Origin: CAYYHA01 sp964471535
Lineage (GTDB): Bacteria > Myxococcota > Myxococcia > SLRQ01
Length of the DNA stretch: 42,105 bases
Assembly (NCBI GenBank): GCA_964471535.1
Contig: CAYYHA010000010.1
Span: 1 to 42,105, forward strand
Direction of reading: 5' to 3'
The notes beneath the pieces were generated by a model, which worked only from the letters and a program-made list of their open reading frames with translations, had not been told where the DNA came from and made no database searches. The position numbers and the translations under genes are program-made. This document shows, piece after piece, positions 15,650 to 23,080 of the stretch. Position 1 is the stretch's first letter. Each line of letters starts with the position of its first letter.

Positions 15650-16180
15650 ATGGCCGTGGAGAACCGACGCTACGAGCGTATCGAGATCGAGCTTCCCTGC
15701 CGGATCTACATTCCCGAAGGGGGAAAGCGCGACGGGCTGAAGTTCGAGGCCTTCTGCAAGTCGACCAACCTGGGCCTCGGCGGCGTCTTCTTGGAAAGCA
15801 CCTTCCTCCTGAAGACGGGCCTGGAGTTGTGGGTGGAGCTGCACCTGCCCGACGAGGCGCTCCCCGTGCGCGGGCGCATCGCCCACACCACCGAGCTCGA
15901 CGACCGGGTCTATCCCACCGGCTTCGGCATCGAGTTCCTCGACGTGGACTCCCAGGCGCGGGAGACCTTGCTGCGCTACTTCACCCCCGAGCGCTACCGT
16001 GCGTTCTACGCGGCGATGACCCGCGAGTTCCCGCACCTGTCCAAGGAGTTCCAGCTGCCGGATACCTCGCTGCTCCTCAACCTCTGGGAGGAGTGGAAGG
16101 TCACGCAAGAAGGGGGTCCCCCCGCCACGGCTTCGGGAGCGCCCAAGCCCTCCCCGAAGAAGGGAAAGCGCCGCAGCTAG
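15650..16180 (+). CDS. PilZ-domain protein (myxobacterial type)
   Basis: A 176-residue cytoplasmic protein. Residues 5-115 are a PilZ domain: an N-terminal ENRRYERIEIELPCRI (arginines at 6, 7 and 10 giving RxxxR), then STNLGLGGVFLES (Asn40) and LPVRGRIAHTTE, VYPTGFGIEFLDV. PilZ domains bind cyclic di-GMP through RxxxR and D/NxSxxG. Here the serine position is glycine (NLGLGG), so affinity may be altered. A helical segment (about 118-155) and a basic tail (KKGKRRS) follow. The ATG at 15650 has the ribosome site GAGGTGA five bases upstream; a GTG at 15641 would overlap it. Roles in motility or surface behaviour are known for relatives, but the partner here is unknown. Confidence 0.88.
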   Translation: MAVENRRYERIEIELPCRIYIPEGGKRDGLKFEAFCKSTNLGLGGVFLESTFLLKTGLELWVELHLPDEALPVRGRIAHTTELDDRVYPTGFGIEFLDVDSQARETLLRYFTPERYRAFYAAMTREFPHLSKEFQLPDTSLLLNLWEEWKVTQEGGPPATASGAPKPSPKKGKRRS

Positions 16181-16234
16181 GGCGCCAGCTGCCGCGACAC
16201 AGGCGGGGCCTCGCCGCCAGGGTGTGGCCTCGGA

Positions 16235-16240
16235 TAGGCT
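16235..16240 (+). promoter_or_regulatory. -10 element of the M15 peptidase gene
   Basis: TAGGCT ending six bases before the GTG at 16247. No clear -35 was seen. Confidence 0.45.
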
Positions 16241-16246
16241 GGCCCC

Positions 16247-17074
16247 GTGCGATGGCTTGGCGCCCCACGCTTCTGGCTCCTTCTCCTTGTTCTTCTTGCC
16301 CCCCTCGGGGCGGTACAGGCCCCGCACGCCATGCTCAGATCCAGCCCCACCGCCGAGTCCGTGGCCGAGCGCAGCCCCGATGGAGTCGGGGAGGGCGTTG
16401 GGACCGCTGCACCGCGGGCAGCGGGCACGGCCGTGTCGGGCTCGGCCCCACCGCCCTCGGGGTCCGCCGCCGCGTGCGCAGCGGGTTCGCCCGGGTGCCC
16501 TCCGCCCTTCGAGGCGAAGGTGGAGCCGCTGCCTCCGGCGTTGCAGGCGCAGATGCGCGGCGTGAGCTGGCAGGAGGGCTGCCCGGTTCCCCTCGAGGCG
16601 CTGCGCCTCGTCCGAGTGACCCACTTCGACTTCGAGGGGCAGGTATCGCAGGGGGAACTCGTCGTGGCCGCGGCGGTCGCCGACGAGGTGGTGCAGATCT
16701 TCGAGCGGCTCTACGCGCTGCGCTTCCCCATCGCCCGGATGGAGCGCATCGAACGCTACGGCGGCGACGACGACGCCTCGATGGCCGCCAACAACAGCAG
16801 CGCCTTCAACTGCCGCCGCGTCGCGGGCAGCCGGAGTTGGTCGGAACATGCCTACGGCACCGCCATCGATCTCAACCCGGTGCAGAACCCGTACGTCACC
16901 GCACGAGGCGTCTTTCCGCCGGCGGGGCGCGCCTACCTCGACCGGTCGAAACCCCGCCCGGGCATGGTGGTGCCAGGGCCGGTGGTCGAGGCCTTCGAGC
17001 GCTTCGGCTGGGGCTGGGGGGGGCGCTGGCGCCGCTCGAAGGACTACCAGCACTTCTCCAAGCGCGGCCGCTAG
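16247..17074 (+). CDS. Secreted M15-family peptidoglycan peptidase
   Basis: A 275-residue protein. A signal peptide (residues 1-25, hydrophobic WLLLLVLLAPL) is followed by a long Ala/Ser/Pro/Gly linker to about residue 85, which may allow reach into the cell wall. The catalytic domain belongs to the M15 (VanY/L-Ala-D-Glu endopeptidase) group. It has the zinc motif SEHAYGTAIDLNP, giving ligands His201 and Asp208, and the C-terminal WRRSKDYQHF giving the third ligand, His269. FGWGWGG is the typical Trp/Gly block between them. It should cleave D-amino-acid bonds in peptidoglycan stem peptides in the periplasm. The GTG start is set by the signal peptide and the TAGGCT hexamer. Confidence 0.88.
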   Translation: MRWLGAPRFWLLLLVLLAPLGAVQAPHAMLRSSPTAESVAERSPDGVGEGVGTAAPRAAGTAVSGSAPPPSGSAAACAAGSPGCPPPFEAKVEPLPPALQAQMRGVSWQEGCPVPLEALRLVRVTHFDFEGQVSQGELVVAAAVADEVVQIFERLYALRFPIARMERIERYGGDDDASMAANNSSAFNCRRVAGSRSWSEHAYGTAIDLNPVQNPYVTARGVFPPAGRAYLDRSKPRPGMVVPGPVVEAFERFGWGWGGRWRRSKDYQHFSKRGR

Positions 17075-17139
17075 GTCCGATGACCAAACTTTGACAAAGG
17101 AAGTGCCAAGCGGTGACTGAAGCCGCGCGGGGTGGGGCG

Positions 17140-17145
17140 TAGCCT
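17140..17145 (+). promoter_or_regulatory. -10 element of the desaturase gene
   Basis: TAGCCT ending seven bases before the ATG at 17153. A perfect TTGACA at 17091-17096 is too far upstream (43 bases) to pair with it; a regulator or a second start is possible. Confidence 0.45.
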
Positions 17146-17152
17146 CGTACCC

Positions 17153-18172
17153 ATGATGCCCCACAGCCAGACGATCCCAGCGCATCCCTTCCAATCCCCT
17201 GCCGAGGCCCGGGCTTCCGAGCCAGCCGCCGCCATCGAGCCGGACGCGGCGAGGCGGGCCCCCACCAGGCCGCGCCTGCTCCCGCCGCCTCGCCGCCGCG
17301 AGGGCTACGAATGGTTCGGGATGATTCCCTTTGCCGCCATGCACCTCGCCGCCTTCGGTGCCCTCTGGTCAGGGGTCACCGTCGAGGCGGTGGTGATCGG
17401 GATCGTCAGCTACTACCTGCGCATGATCGCGGTGACCGCCGGTTACCACCGCTACTTCAGCCACCGCAGCTTCAAGACCGGCCGCATCTTCCAGCTCCTC
17501 CTCGCTTTCCTCGCCCAGACCAGCTCCCAGAAGGGGGTGCTCTGGTGGGCCGCCCACCACCGCGACCACCACAAGTACTCCGACCAGGACGAGGACCTGC
17601 ACTCGCCGGTGAAGCGGGGCTTCTGGTACGCCCACCTGATGTGGATCTTCGACGGAACCAGCGACACGAAGTGGGAGCGCATCCAGGACTTCGCCCGCTA
17701 TCCCGAGCTGCGCTTCCTCAACCGCTTCTGGATGCTGCCCCCCGCGCTCCTCGGCTTCGCTACCTGGGCCATCTGGGGCTGGTCGGCCTTCTTCGTCGGC
17801 TTCGTCCTGTCCACCGTCCTGCTCTGGCACGGGTCCTTCATCGTCAACTCGGTCTCGCACCTGTGGGGGCGGCGCCGCTTCGACACCACCGACGACAGCC
17901 GCAACAGCCTTCTCGTCGCGCTTCTGACCTGTGGCGAGGGGTGGCACAACAACCACCATCACTACCAGGCCTCGGCGCGGCAGGGTTTCTACTGGTGGGA
18001 GATCGACCTGACCTACTATGTGCTCAAGGCGCTCTCGTGGGTGGGCCTGGTCTGGGATCTGCGCGAGCCGCCGAAGAAGGTGCTCGAGTCGAAGCGGCTC
18101 GACCGACCGGACGCGGCACCGGCGTCGATGGCTGCCGAGCCCGCGGTCGCCGAAGTCGCCCCGCCCGCCTAG
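17153..18172 (+). CDS. Membrane fatty-acid (acyl-CoA) desaturase
   Basis: A 339-residue integral membrane di-iron desaturase of the delta-9 acyl-CoA type. The three histidine boxes are present: HRYFSH (99-104), HHRDHH (135-140) and HNNHHH (265-270), with the expected hydrophobic segments between them (about 58-92, 113-132, 195-232). It introduces a cis double bond into membrane-bound acyl chains and so raises membrane fluidity. The first 50 residues are Pro/Ala/Arg-rich and probably disordered. The ATG at 17153 is taken because TAGCCT lies seven bases before it; a second ATG follows immediately. The gene converges on the two-component pair at 18263-19973, which raises the possibility of linked control, as with DesK/DesR. 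Confidence 0.92.
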   Translation: MMPHSQTIPAHPFQSPAEARASEPAAAIEPDAARRAPTRPRLLPPPRRREGYEWFGMIPFAAMHLAAFGALWSGVTVEAVVIGIVSYYLRMIAVTAGYHRYFSHRSFKTGRIFQLLLAFLAQTSSQKGVLWWAAHHRDHHKYSDQDEDLHSPVKRGFWYAHLMWIFDGTSDTKWERIQDFARYPELRFLNRFWMLPPALLGFATWAIWGWSAFFVGFVLSTVLLWHGSFIVNSVSHLWGRRRFDTTDDSRNSLLVALLTCGEGWHNNHHHYQASARQGFYWWEIDLTYYVLKALSWVGLVWDLREPPKKVLESKRLDRPDAAPASMAAEPAVAEVAPPA

Positions 18173-18262
18173 GTTCGGGCTGGCTGCGACGCGCCTCCGA
18201 GCGCTGCGTGCCGCCACAGGGCGTAGGCCCGCGGCGCCCCCGCCCCGGACCGACCCGCCGCG

Positions 18263-19042
18263 CTAGGCGTCTTCCCCGCCTTCGCTCCTTGGGGGCACGA
18301 ACTTGTAGCCCGCCCCCCGGACCGACACGAAGTAACGCGGGTGCTTCGGGTCGCGTTCGAAGTGGCGCCGGAGGCGCCCGACGAAGTTGTCCACGGTACG
18401 CGTGGTCTCGTAGTTGCGAAGCCGCCACACCTTCTCCAAGAGCTCTTCGCGTCCGATGACCCGGCCCGGGTTCGCGGTGAAGTAGCGCAGGAGATCGAGC
18501 TCGAGCGCTGTCAGCTTCACCGGCCTGCCCCGGACCACGACCTCGTGGCTCTCGAAGTCCACCCGGATGCCGTCGAAGGTGTAGATGCGGCGCTGCGCCG
18601 CCTCGCTGCCTCGCTCCCACCGCCGCCGTCGGAGCATGGATCGGATCCGGGCGAGCAGCTCCTCGAGGTCGAAGGGCTTGACCAGGTAATCGTCGGCGCC
18701 GACCTCGAGGCCTCGCACCCGGTCCTCCGCGGCGCCGCGGGCCGTGAGCATGATGACGGGGATGAAGTTGCCGGCCTCGCGCAGGCGCTGCAGAAGGGTG
18801 AACCCATCCATGTCGGGCAGCATCACGTCGAGGACGATGGCGTCGAAGCCGGCGGCATCCACCAGGCGTTCGGCTGCCTCCCGCGCCGTGGTGGCCACCT
18901 CGCAGCGGTAGCCCTCCAGCTCCAGGTTGAGCTTCAGCCCAGTGGCCAGGTGCGCCTCGTCCTCCACGACCAGGATGCGGTTTCCGGAGGCGGTGCGGGG
19001 TTCGGAGGAGGCGGCAGCAGCGGCGTTCGGATCTTGGGTCAT
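18263..19042 (-). CDS. OmpR/PhoB-family response regulator
   Basis: A 259-residue DNA-binding response regulator. Residues 22-137 are the receiver domain with the acidic pocket EDE, phosphoacceptor Asp72 (IVLDVMLPDMDG), Thr100 and Lys122 (LVKPFD). Residues 155-250 are a winged helix of PhoB type (LTALELDLLRYFTANPGRVI, then TVDNFVGRLRRHF and VRGAGYKF). It lies seven bases downstream of the kinase gene on the same strand and is surely its partner. The 20-residue Ala/Ser-rich N-terminal extension is unusual and probably disordered. The targets are unknown. Confidence 0.95.
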   Translation of the reverse strand: MTQDPNAAAAASSEPRTASGNRILVVEDEAHLATGLKLNLELEGYRCEVATTAREAAERLVDAAGFDAIVLDVMLPDMDGFTLLQRLREAGNFIPVIMLTARGAAEDRVRGLEVGADDYLVKPFDLEELLARIRSMLRRRRWERGSEAAQRRIYTFDGIRVDFESHEVVVRGRPVKLTALELDLLRYFTANPGRVIGREELLEKVWRLRNYETTRTVDNFVGRLRRHFERDPKHPRYFVSVRGAGYKFVPPRSEGGEDA

Positions 19043-19049
19043 GGTCAGG

Positions 19050-19973
19050 TCAGCTCGTTTCCGGCTCCGGGAGGAAGACTCGCATCGTGGTGCCCCGGCC
19101 GCTGCCCTCCGAGGCCGCTTCGATACGTCCCCCGAGGCTGCGGACCAGGGCGTGTACCACGAAGAGCCCGAGGCCCGTGCCGCGGCGGGCGTGGACGCTC
19201 TCCTCGGGGACCCGGTAGAAGCGCTGGAAGACGCGGCGAAGCATCTTCGGTGGGATGCCGATGCCTGCGTCCTCGACCTCCAGCACGACTCGGCCGCCGT
19301 CCGCCCGCGCCCGCACCGTAACCGCGATCGGCGGGTCCGAGTACTTCACTGCATTGTCGATGAGATTCTTGAGCACGATCTCGAGACTGGAGCGATCGGT
19401 GTGGACCCGGAGATCGTCGGGGATGTCCACGGTGATGGCCTCCGGCGGGATGCCGGCACGGCGGGCGACGTTCTCGGCGCAGCGGTGCACCAGCGGCGCC
19501 AGGACGATCTCGCTCACGTGGACGCCCACACGGTCGTGGGCGAGGCGGCTGGCCTGCAGCACGTCGTCGATGAACGCCGAGAGTCGCTCGACGTCCTCGA
19601 GCATGATGCGCCGAAGGGACTCCCGCTGCTCGGGGGTCAGTTCATCGCGAGCCAGCGTCTGCAAGCACAGCTTCAGTGAGGCGAGGGGGCTCTTCAGCTC
19701 GTGGGTCACCGAGTCGATGAAGCTGTTCTGCCGCCGGACCTCGAGGATCTCCCGGGCGAGGAAGATGGAAAAGAGGATCTGCCCGAGCATGATCATCGCG
19801 AAGGCGGCAGCACCGAGCACGAGGAGCCAGGTGTTGGCGGTGACCTCCTTGGTGAGGCTCGTGTTCTGGACGATGAGGTAGGTCCAGCCGACGAGCAGTG
19901 CGATGGAGAGGGGGACGGTCACCGCCGCCAAGAGGATGGGGGCGGTCAGGCTCTTGCCGGCACGGGGTGCCAT
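19050..19973 (-). CDS. Sensor histidine kinase with two membrane helices and minimal periplasmic loop
   Basis: A 307-residue HisKA kinase. Two membrane helices (about 12-34 and 49-72) are joined by a loop of only about 14 residues. The dimerisation and phosphoacceptor domain follows (SFIDSVTHELKSPL, His91), then the ATPase domain with the N box LKNLIDNAVKYS, G1 DAGIGIPP and GTGLGLFVVH. There is no HAMP, PAS or large sensor domain, so it probably senses within the membrane or through a partner. The ATG at 19973 is chosen because TAAACT ends exactly seven bases upstream; longer in-frame starts would run into the divergent HD gene. It is the first gene of the kinase-regulator operon. Confidence 0.92.
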   Translation of the reverse strand: MAPRAGKSLTAPILLAAVTVPLSIALLVGWTYLIVQNTSLTKEVTANTWLLVLGAAAFAMIMLGQILFSIFLAREILEVRRQNSFIDSVTHELKSPLASLKLCLQTLARDELTPEQRESLRRIMLEDVERLSAFIDDVLQASRLAHDRVGVHVSEIVLAPLVHRCAENVARRAGIPPEAITVDIPDDLRVHTDRSSLEIVLKNLIDNAVKYSDPPIAVTVRARADGGRVVLEVEDAGIGIPPKMLRRVFQRFYRVPEESVHARRGTGLGLFVVHALVRSLGGRIEAASEGSGRGTTMRVFLPEPETS

Positions 19974-19980
19974 CGCCGGT

Positions 19981-19986
19981 AGTTTA
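19981..19986 (-). promoter_or_regulatory. -10 element of the kinase/regulator operon
   Basis: Minus-strand TAAACT, then ACCGGCG and the ATG at 19973. It shares a 55-base divergent region with the HD gene, which has only a weak hexamer (CACGCT, six bases before its GTG). Confidence 0.55.
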
Positions 19987-20028
19987 GGGGTTCTTGAGAG
20001 GTCGCGCGAGGCGTGCCACGCTGCCCCG

Positions 20029-21285
20029 GTGCACATCCGGGATCCCATCCACGGGGCCATCGAGATCACCCCGGGCGAACGCCGCCTCATCGACAGCCGG
20101 GCGATGCAGCGGCTGCGCCACATCAAGCAGCTTGGCTTCGCGGAGCTGGCCTTTCCGGGGGCGACCCACAGCCGCTACGCGCATGCGCTCGGCGCGATGG
20201 CCGTGGCCACGCGGGTCTTCGATGCGGCGCTGCGGGAGGCACCGCTTGCGCCCGCCGAGAGGGGGCGGATGCGGCAGGCCGTGCGCGTCGCGGTGCTCTT
20301 CCACGACCTGGGCCACCCCCCGCTCTCCCACACCACGGAGCTCGCGCTGCCCCCTTTGGGCGCACTGGCGCTCCCCGAGTGGCTCGTCGACGACCCCGGG
20401 CGACAGGCGAGCCACGAGGACATGACACTGAAGCTCATCCTCGACTCCGAGCTGGCCTCGGTGCTGGAGCGAAGCCTCTCCGACTGCGCGCTCACGGCCA
20501 CGGACCTTGCCTCGCTGCTGACGGGACGCACACCACCGTCGGGCGCCCCCTTCGTCGCCGGCGGCGTCGACTACGGCCCGGTACTCCGGCAGATCGTCAG
20601 CAGTGAGCTCGATGCCGACCGCATGGACTACCTACTGCGCGATTCGCTCTTCACCGGCGTGAACTACGGGAAGTTCGATCTCGACTGGATCGTTCAGAAC
20701 CTGTGCCATGTGGTTCGGGAGGAGAGCGCCTGGCTTGCGCTGCAGCGACGGGCCATTTTCGCCTTCGAGGACTTCCTGCTCTCCCGCTACCACATGTTCA
20801 TGTCCGTCTACTTCCACCGCACCTCCATCGGCTACGAGGCGATGCTGCGCCGCTGGTTCGAGGAGTCCTCGGATGCCTACCGGCTTCCCGCCGACCCGCA
20901 GGCCTACCTCGGCTGCGACGACGTGGAGCTGTGGTCGGCGCTGCGAGGCTCGGCCTCCGAGTGGGCGCGCCGGATCGTCGAACGCCGGGCCTACAAGGTC
21001 GTGTACGAGGAGCATCCGAAGGATCCCCATCAGGCCCCGGCGGTGGAGTCGGCGCTGCGTGCGGCGGGGCTGCCAGTGATCGTGCGGCGGTCGAAGGGCG
21101 AGGTGAGCAAGTACTTTGGGGCGCGCCGGGGGATCTTCGTGCGCACGGAGCGCGACGTGGTGCCCGTCGAATCGTACACACCGCTCTTCGAGCGCTATGC
21201 CGAGGCTGCGGTCTTGGTGCGCATCTACGTGCCCCCCGAGGTCCGCGAGGAGGCACGGACGGTCGTCGCGCGCGTCTTGAGCTGA
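20029..21285 (+). CDS. HD-domain phosphohydrolase (SAMHD1/dGTPase-like)
   Basis: A 418-residue cytoplasmic protein of the HD superfamily related to SAMHD1 and bacterial dNTPases. The opening MHIRDPIHGAIEITPGE and RLRHIKQLG are typical. Metal ligands are visible in THSRYAHALG (His47/His52), FHDLGHPPLSH (His92-Asp93, with His96 and His101) and, downstream, ELDADRMDYLLRDS, which supplies the final Asp. The family hydrolyses deoxynucleoside triphosphates or other phosphates; the substrate cannot be read from sequence. The GTG start is placed right at the conserved N-terminus. It is divergent from the kinase operon. Confidence 0.88.
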   Translation: MHIRDPIHGAIEITPGERRLIDSRAMQRLRHIKQLGFAELAFPGATHSRYAHALGAMAVATRVFDAALREAPLAPAERGRMRQAVRVAVLFHDLGHPPLSHTTELALPPLGALALPEWLVDDPGRQASHEDMTLKLILDSELASVLERSLSDCALTATDLASLLTGRTPPSGAPFVAGGVDYGPVLRQIVSSELDADRMDYLLRDSLFTGVNYGKFDLDWIVQNLCHVVREESAWLALQRRAIFAFEDFLLSRYHMFMSVYFHRTSIGYEAMLRRWFEESSDAYRLPADPQAYLGCDDVELWSALRGSASEWARRIVERRAYKVVYEEHPKDPHQAPAVESALRAAGLPVIVRRSKGEVSKYFGARRGIFVRTERDVVPVESYTPLFERYAEAAVLVRIYVPPEVREEARTVVARVLS

Positions 21286-21312
21286 ACGGAGGAGCTCGAG
21301 CGAAGTTCTCGC

Positions 21313-21329
21313 CAGAGCGAGGAGCTCTG
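21313..21329 (+). promoter_or_regulatory. Hairpin/palindrome at the promoter of the REC-GGDEF-like gene
   Basis: CAGAGC and GCTCTG form a perfect 6-bp inverted repeat around GAGGA. It lies 27 bases after the HD stop and one base before the -10 hexamer. It may end the HD transcript or serve as an operator over the -35 region, where no normal -35 is visible. Confidence 0.4.
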
Positions 21330-21330
21330 C

Positions 21331-21336
21331 TAGGAT
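21331..21336 (+). promoter_or_regulatory. -10 element of the REC-GGDEF-like gene
   Basis: TAGGAT ending seven bases before the GTG at 21344. Its lack of a -35 and the adjoining palindrome suggest activator dependence. Confidence 0.5.
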
Positions 21337-21343
21337 TCTCGCC

Positions 21344-22156
21344 GTGTCGCAGTCGAAGCGGGTCCTCGTCGCCGACGACAACCGGGTGAACCTGATGCTC
21401 CTGCAGCAGATGCTGCGGAGCGCCGGCTACGACGTCGTGACGGCCGAGGACGGAGAGGAAGCGCTCGAAGCCATCCAGCGCACCCACCCCGATGTGGTCC
21501 TGCTGGACATCATGATGCCGAAGCTCGACGGCCTGGAGGTCCTGCAGCATCTCCGCGCCGACCCCGAACTCGCCGCGACGCCGGTGATTCTCTTGAGCGC
21601 GGTCGACGACTTCGAAACCGTGGCGAGGGCTCTGGAGCTGTCGGCCTGGGACTTCCTCTCCAAGCCCTACCGCCTTGCGCAGGTGACGGCGGCGGTGGAA
21701 TCGGCGCTCGCCGCCGAGGAGGAGGCGGCGCCACGAGAGGCGGGAGAGGGCACGCCCCATGGGCCCGTCCCAGGCTTTCGCGCGGCGCGGCAGGCCCTCG
21801 AGGCGGCCCGCCGCCGGAGCCAGGAGGACAAGAAGGATTTCAGCTGCATCACCCTCGCCGTGCAGCGGAACGCCGGCCCACTGGGCGAGTCCCGCTTCGA
21901 TTGGGTACAGAAGCAGACCCGACGCGTCGATGAAGCGCTCGCCGGTCACGGTCACGCCTACGGGCTCGGTGCCGGCGGCAGCGTCTGCGTCCTCCCCGGG
22001 CACGACGCCGAGGAGGCCGCCGCCCTGGTGGGCAAGATCAGAGAGAGCCTCGGCAAGGATGCGAGCGCCTACGACTATGGCCTCGCCGTCTACAACCCCG
22101 ACGTCTCCGAGGGCATGATCGCCCGCGCGATCAAGGACGCCTCGCCGCTGGCCTGA
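21344..22156 (+). CDS. Response regulator with degenerate GGDEF-like output domain
   Basis: A 270-residue protein. Residues 5-122 are a full receiver domain (acidic pair Asp11/Asp12, phosphoacceptor Asp55 in VVLLDIMMPKLDG, Lys107 in FLSKPY). Residues about 163-268 have the pattern of a shortened diguanylate cyclase fold: DFSCITLAVQ, then GLGAGGSVCVLPGHDAEEAA (where a catalytic enzyme has GGEEF), an ALVGKIRESL helix and YDYGLAVYNPD. The catalytic acidic residues are absent, so it cannot make cyclic di-GMP; it may bind a nucleotide or act as a protein interface. It stands alone with its own promoter, and no kinase is adjacent. The GGDEF-like relation is judged by eye and should be tested by profile search. 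Confidence 0.75.
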   Translation: MSQSKRVLVADDNRVNLMLLQQMLRSAGYDVVTAEDGEEALEAIQRTHPDVVLLDIMMPKLDGLEVLQHLRADPELAATPVILLSAVDDFETVARALELSAWDFLSKPYRLAQVTAAVESALAAEEEAAPREAGEGTPHGPVPGFRAARQALEAARRRSQEDKKDFSCITLAVQRNAGPLGESRFDWVQKQTRRVDEALAGHGHAYGLGAGGSVCVLPGHDAEEAAALVGKIRESLGKDASAYDYGLAVYNPDVSEGMIARAIKDASPLA

Positions 22157-22161
22157 TCCGC

Positions 22162-22174
22162 GACCGATGCGGTC
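22162..22174. terminator. Small inverted repeat between convergent genes
   Basis: GACCG, ATG, CGGTC: a perfect 5-bp stem with a 3-base loop in the 54-base gap between the convergent REC and xdhC genes. There is no T-tract; it is a weak bidirectional terminator candidate. Confidence 0.2.
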
Positions 22175-22210
22175 CGATCTCCCGCGCCGGGGCTGCTGCG
22201 TGCGCGCTGA

Positions 22211-23059
22211 TCAGCCGTCTCCGGAGGCAAGGAGGCCCTCGGGGAGGAGGTCACCGTCGAGGATGCGCTGCATCACCGGGTGGCCGGTGATCCGCAGGTG
22301 CGGGGCCACACGTCCCCGCCGGAGCGCGACGAGTTCGGCGACGATGCTCACCGCAATCTCCCCGGGGGTGACCGCACCCAAATCGAGACCCACCGGGGCG
22401 TAGACCCGGTCGAGCGGGGGCAGGCCCGAGCGCAGATGAACGCGCCGGAGGAGGCGCAGGACCTTCCTGCGGCTGCCGATGAGGCCGAGGTAGCGGTGTG
22501 GCCGGCGCACGAAGAGTTCGAAGGCTTCCTCGTCGAGGCGATGGTCGTGCGTCATCACGAGCACGCTGTCTGCCTCGGTGGTCCGGAGCGCCGCCGCGGC
22601 GTCCGCCGGAGTCTCGAGGCGGCGGTGGCAGCCGGGAAAGCGCGCCTCGGTATTGAGCTCGGCGCGCTCGTCGATCACCGTCACCGAGAAGCCCGCCTCA
22701 CGGGCCACCCGTGCGGTGGGTGCGGCGACGTGCCCGGCCCCGAAGAGAAGGAGCCGCGGCGGGCCCTCCACCGCTTCGACGAAGACCTCCATCCGCCCCC
22801 CACAGCACATCCCCAATGAGGCGAGATCGAAGGTCTCGAGGCCCCCCTCGCCGGTTTCGATGCACCGTGCGAGGGCGTCGAGTACCGCCGCTTCCACGGC
22901 GCCGCCGCCGACCGTGCCCACCTGCGTCCCATCGGGTCGCAGCAGCAAGCGCGCGCCCGGCCGCTGCGGTGCCGATCCGCTGCTGCGTACCACCGTGGCG
23001 AGAGCGCCCCGTGCGCCCCCTTCCAGAACTTCGAGCAGCGCTTGGGTGAGCTCGTACAT
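22211..23059 (-). CDS. xdhC: XdhC-family molybdenum cofactor chaperone
   Basis: A 282-residue protein of the XdhC/CoxI family. The N-terminal part has ATVVRSSGSAPQRPGARLLL, GTVGGGAVEAAV and the conserved cysteines in GMCCGGRMEVF (about 82-92), thought to contact the cofactor. The C-terminal half is a Rossmann fold (LLLFGAGHVAAPTA, then VIDERAELNTEARFPG and LGLIGSRRK). XdhC binds and sulfurylates or inserts the molybdenum cofactor into xanthine dehydrogenase. It is the last gene of the xdhABC operon, 21 bases after xdhB, and matches the order seen in Proteobacteria. Confidence 0.92.
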   Translation of the reverse strand: MYELTQALLEVLEGGARGALATVVRSSGSAPQRPGARLLLRPDGTQVGTVGGGAVEAAVLDALARCIETGEGGLETFDLASLGMCCGGRMEVFVEAVEGPPRLLLFGAGHVAAPTARVAREAGFSVTVIDERAELNTEARFPGCHRRLETPADAAAALRTTEADSVLVMTHDHRLDEEAFELFVRRPHRYLGLIGSRRKVLRLLRRVHLRSGLPPLDRVYAPVGLDLGAVTPGEIAVSIVAELVALRRGRVAPHLRITGHPVMQRILDGDLLPEGLLASGDG

Positions 23060-23080
23060 CGCGGTATCCGTCGGGAGGTT

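Noticed and set aside
17091..17096. Perfect TTGACA upstream of the desaturase as its -35
   Set aside because: The only plausible -10 (TAGCCT, 17140) is 43 bases away, and no hexamer at 16-18 bases resembles TATAAT.
1942..17344. Very long overlapping open frames on the wrong strand or frame (for example 15068-17344 minus, the 5' parts of 1942-4242 and 9877-13659)
   Set aside because: High G+C removes stop codons, and these frames are rich in Arg/Pro/Ala/Gly without domains and lie over well-recognised genes. Only the in-frame segments with real domains were kept.
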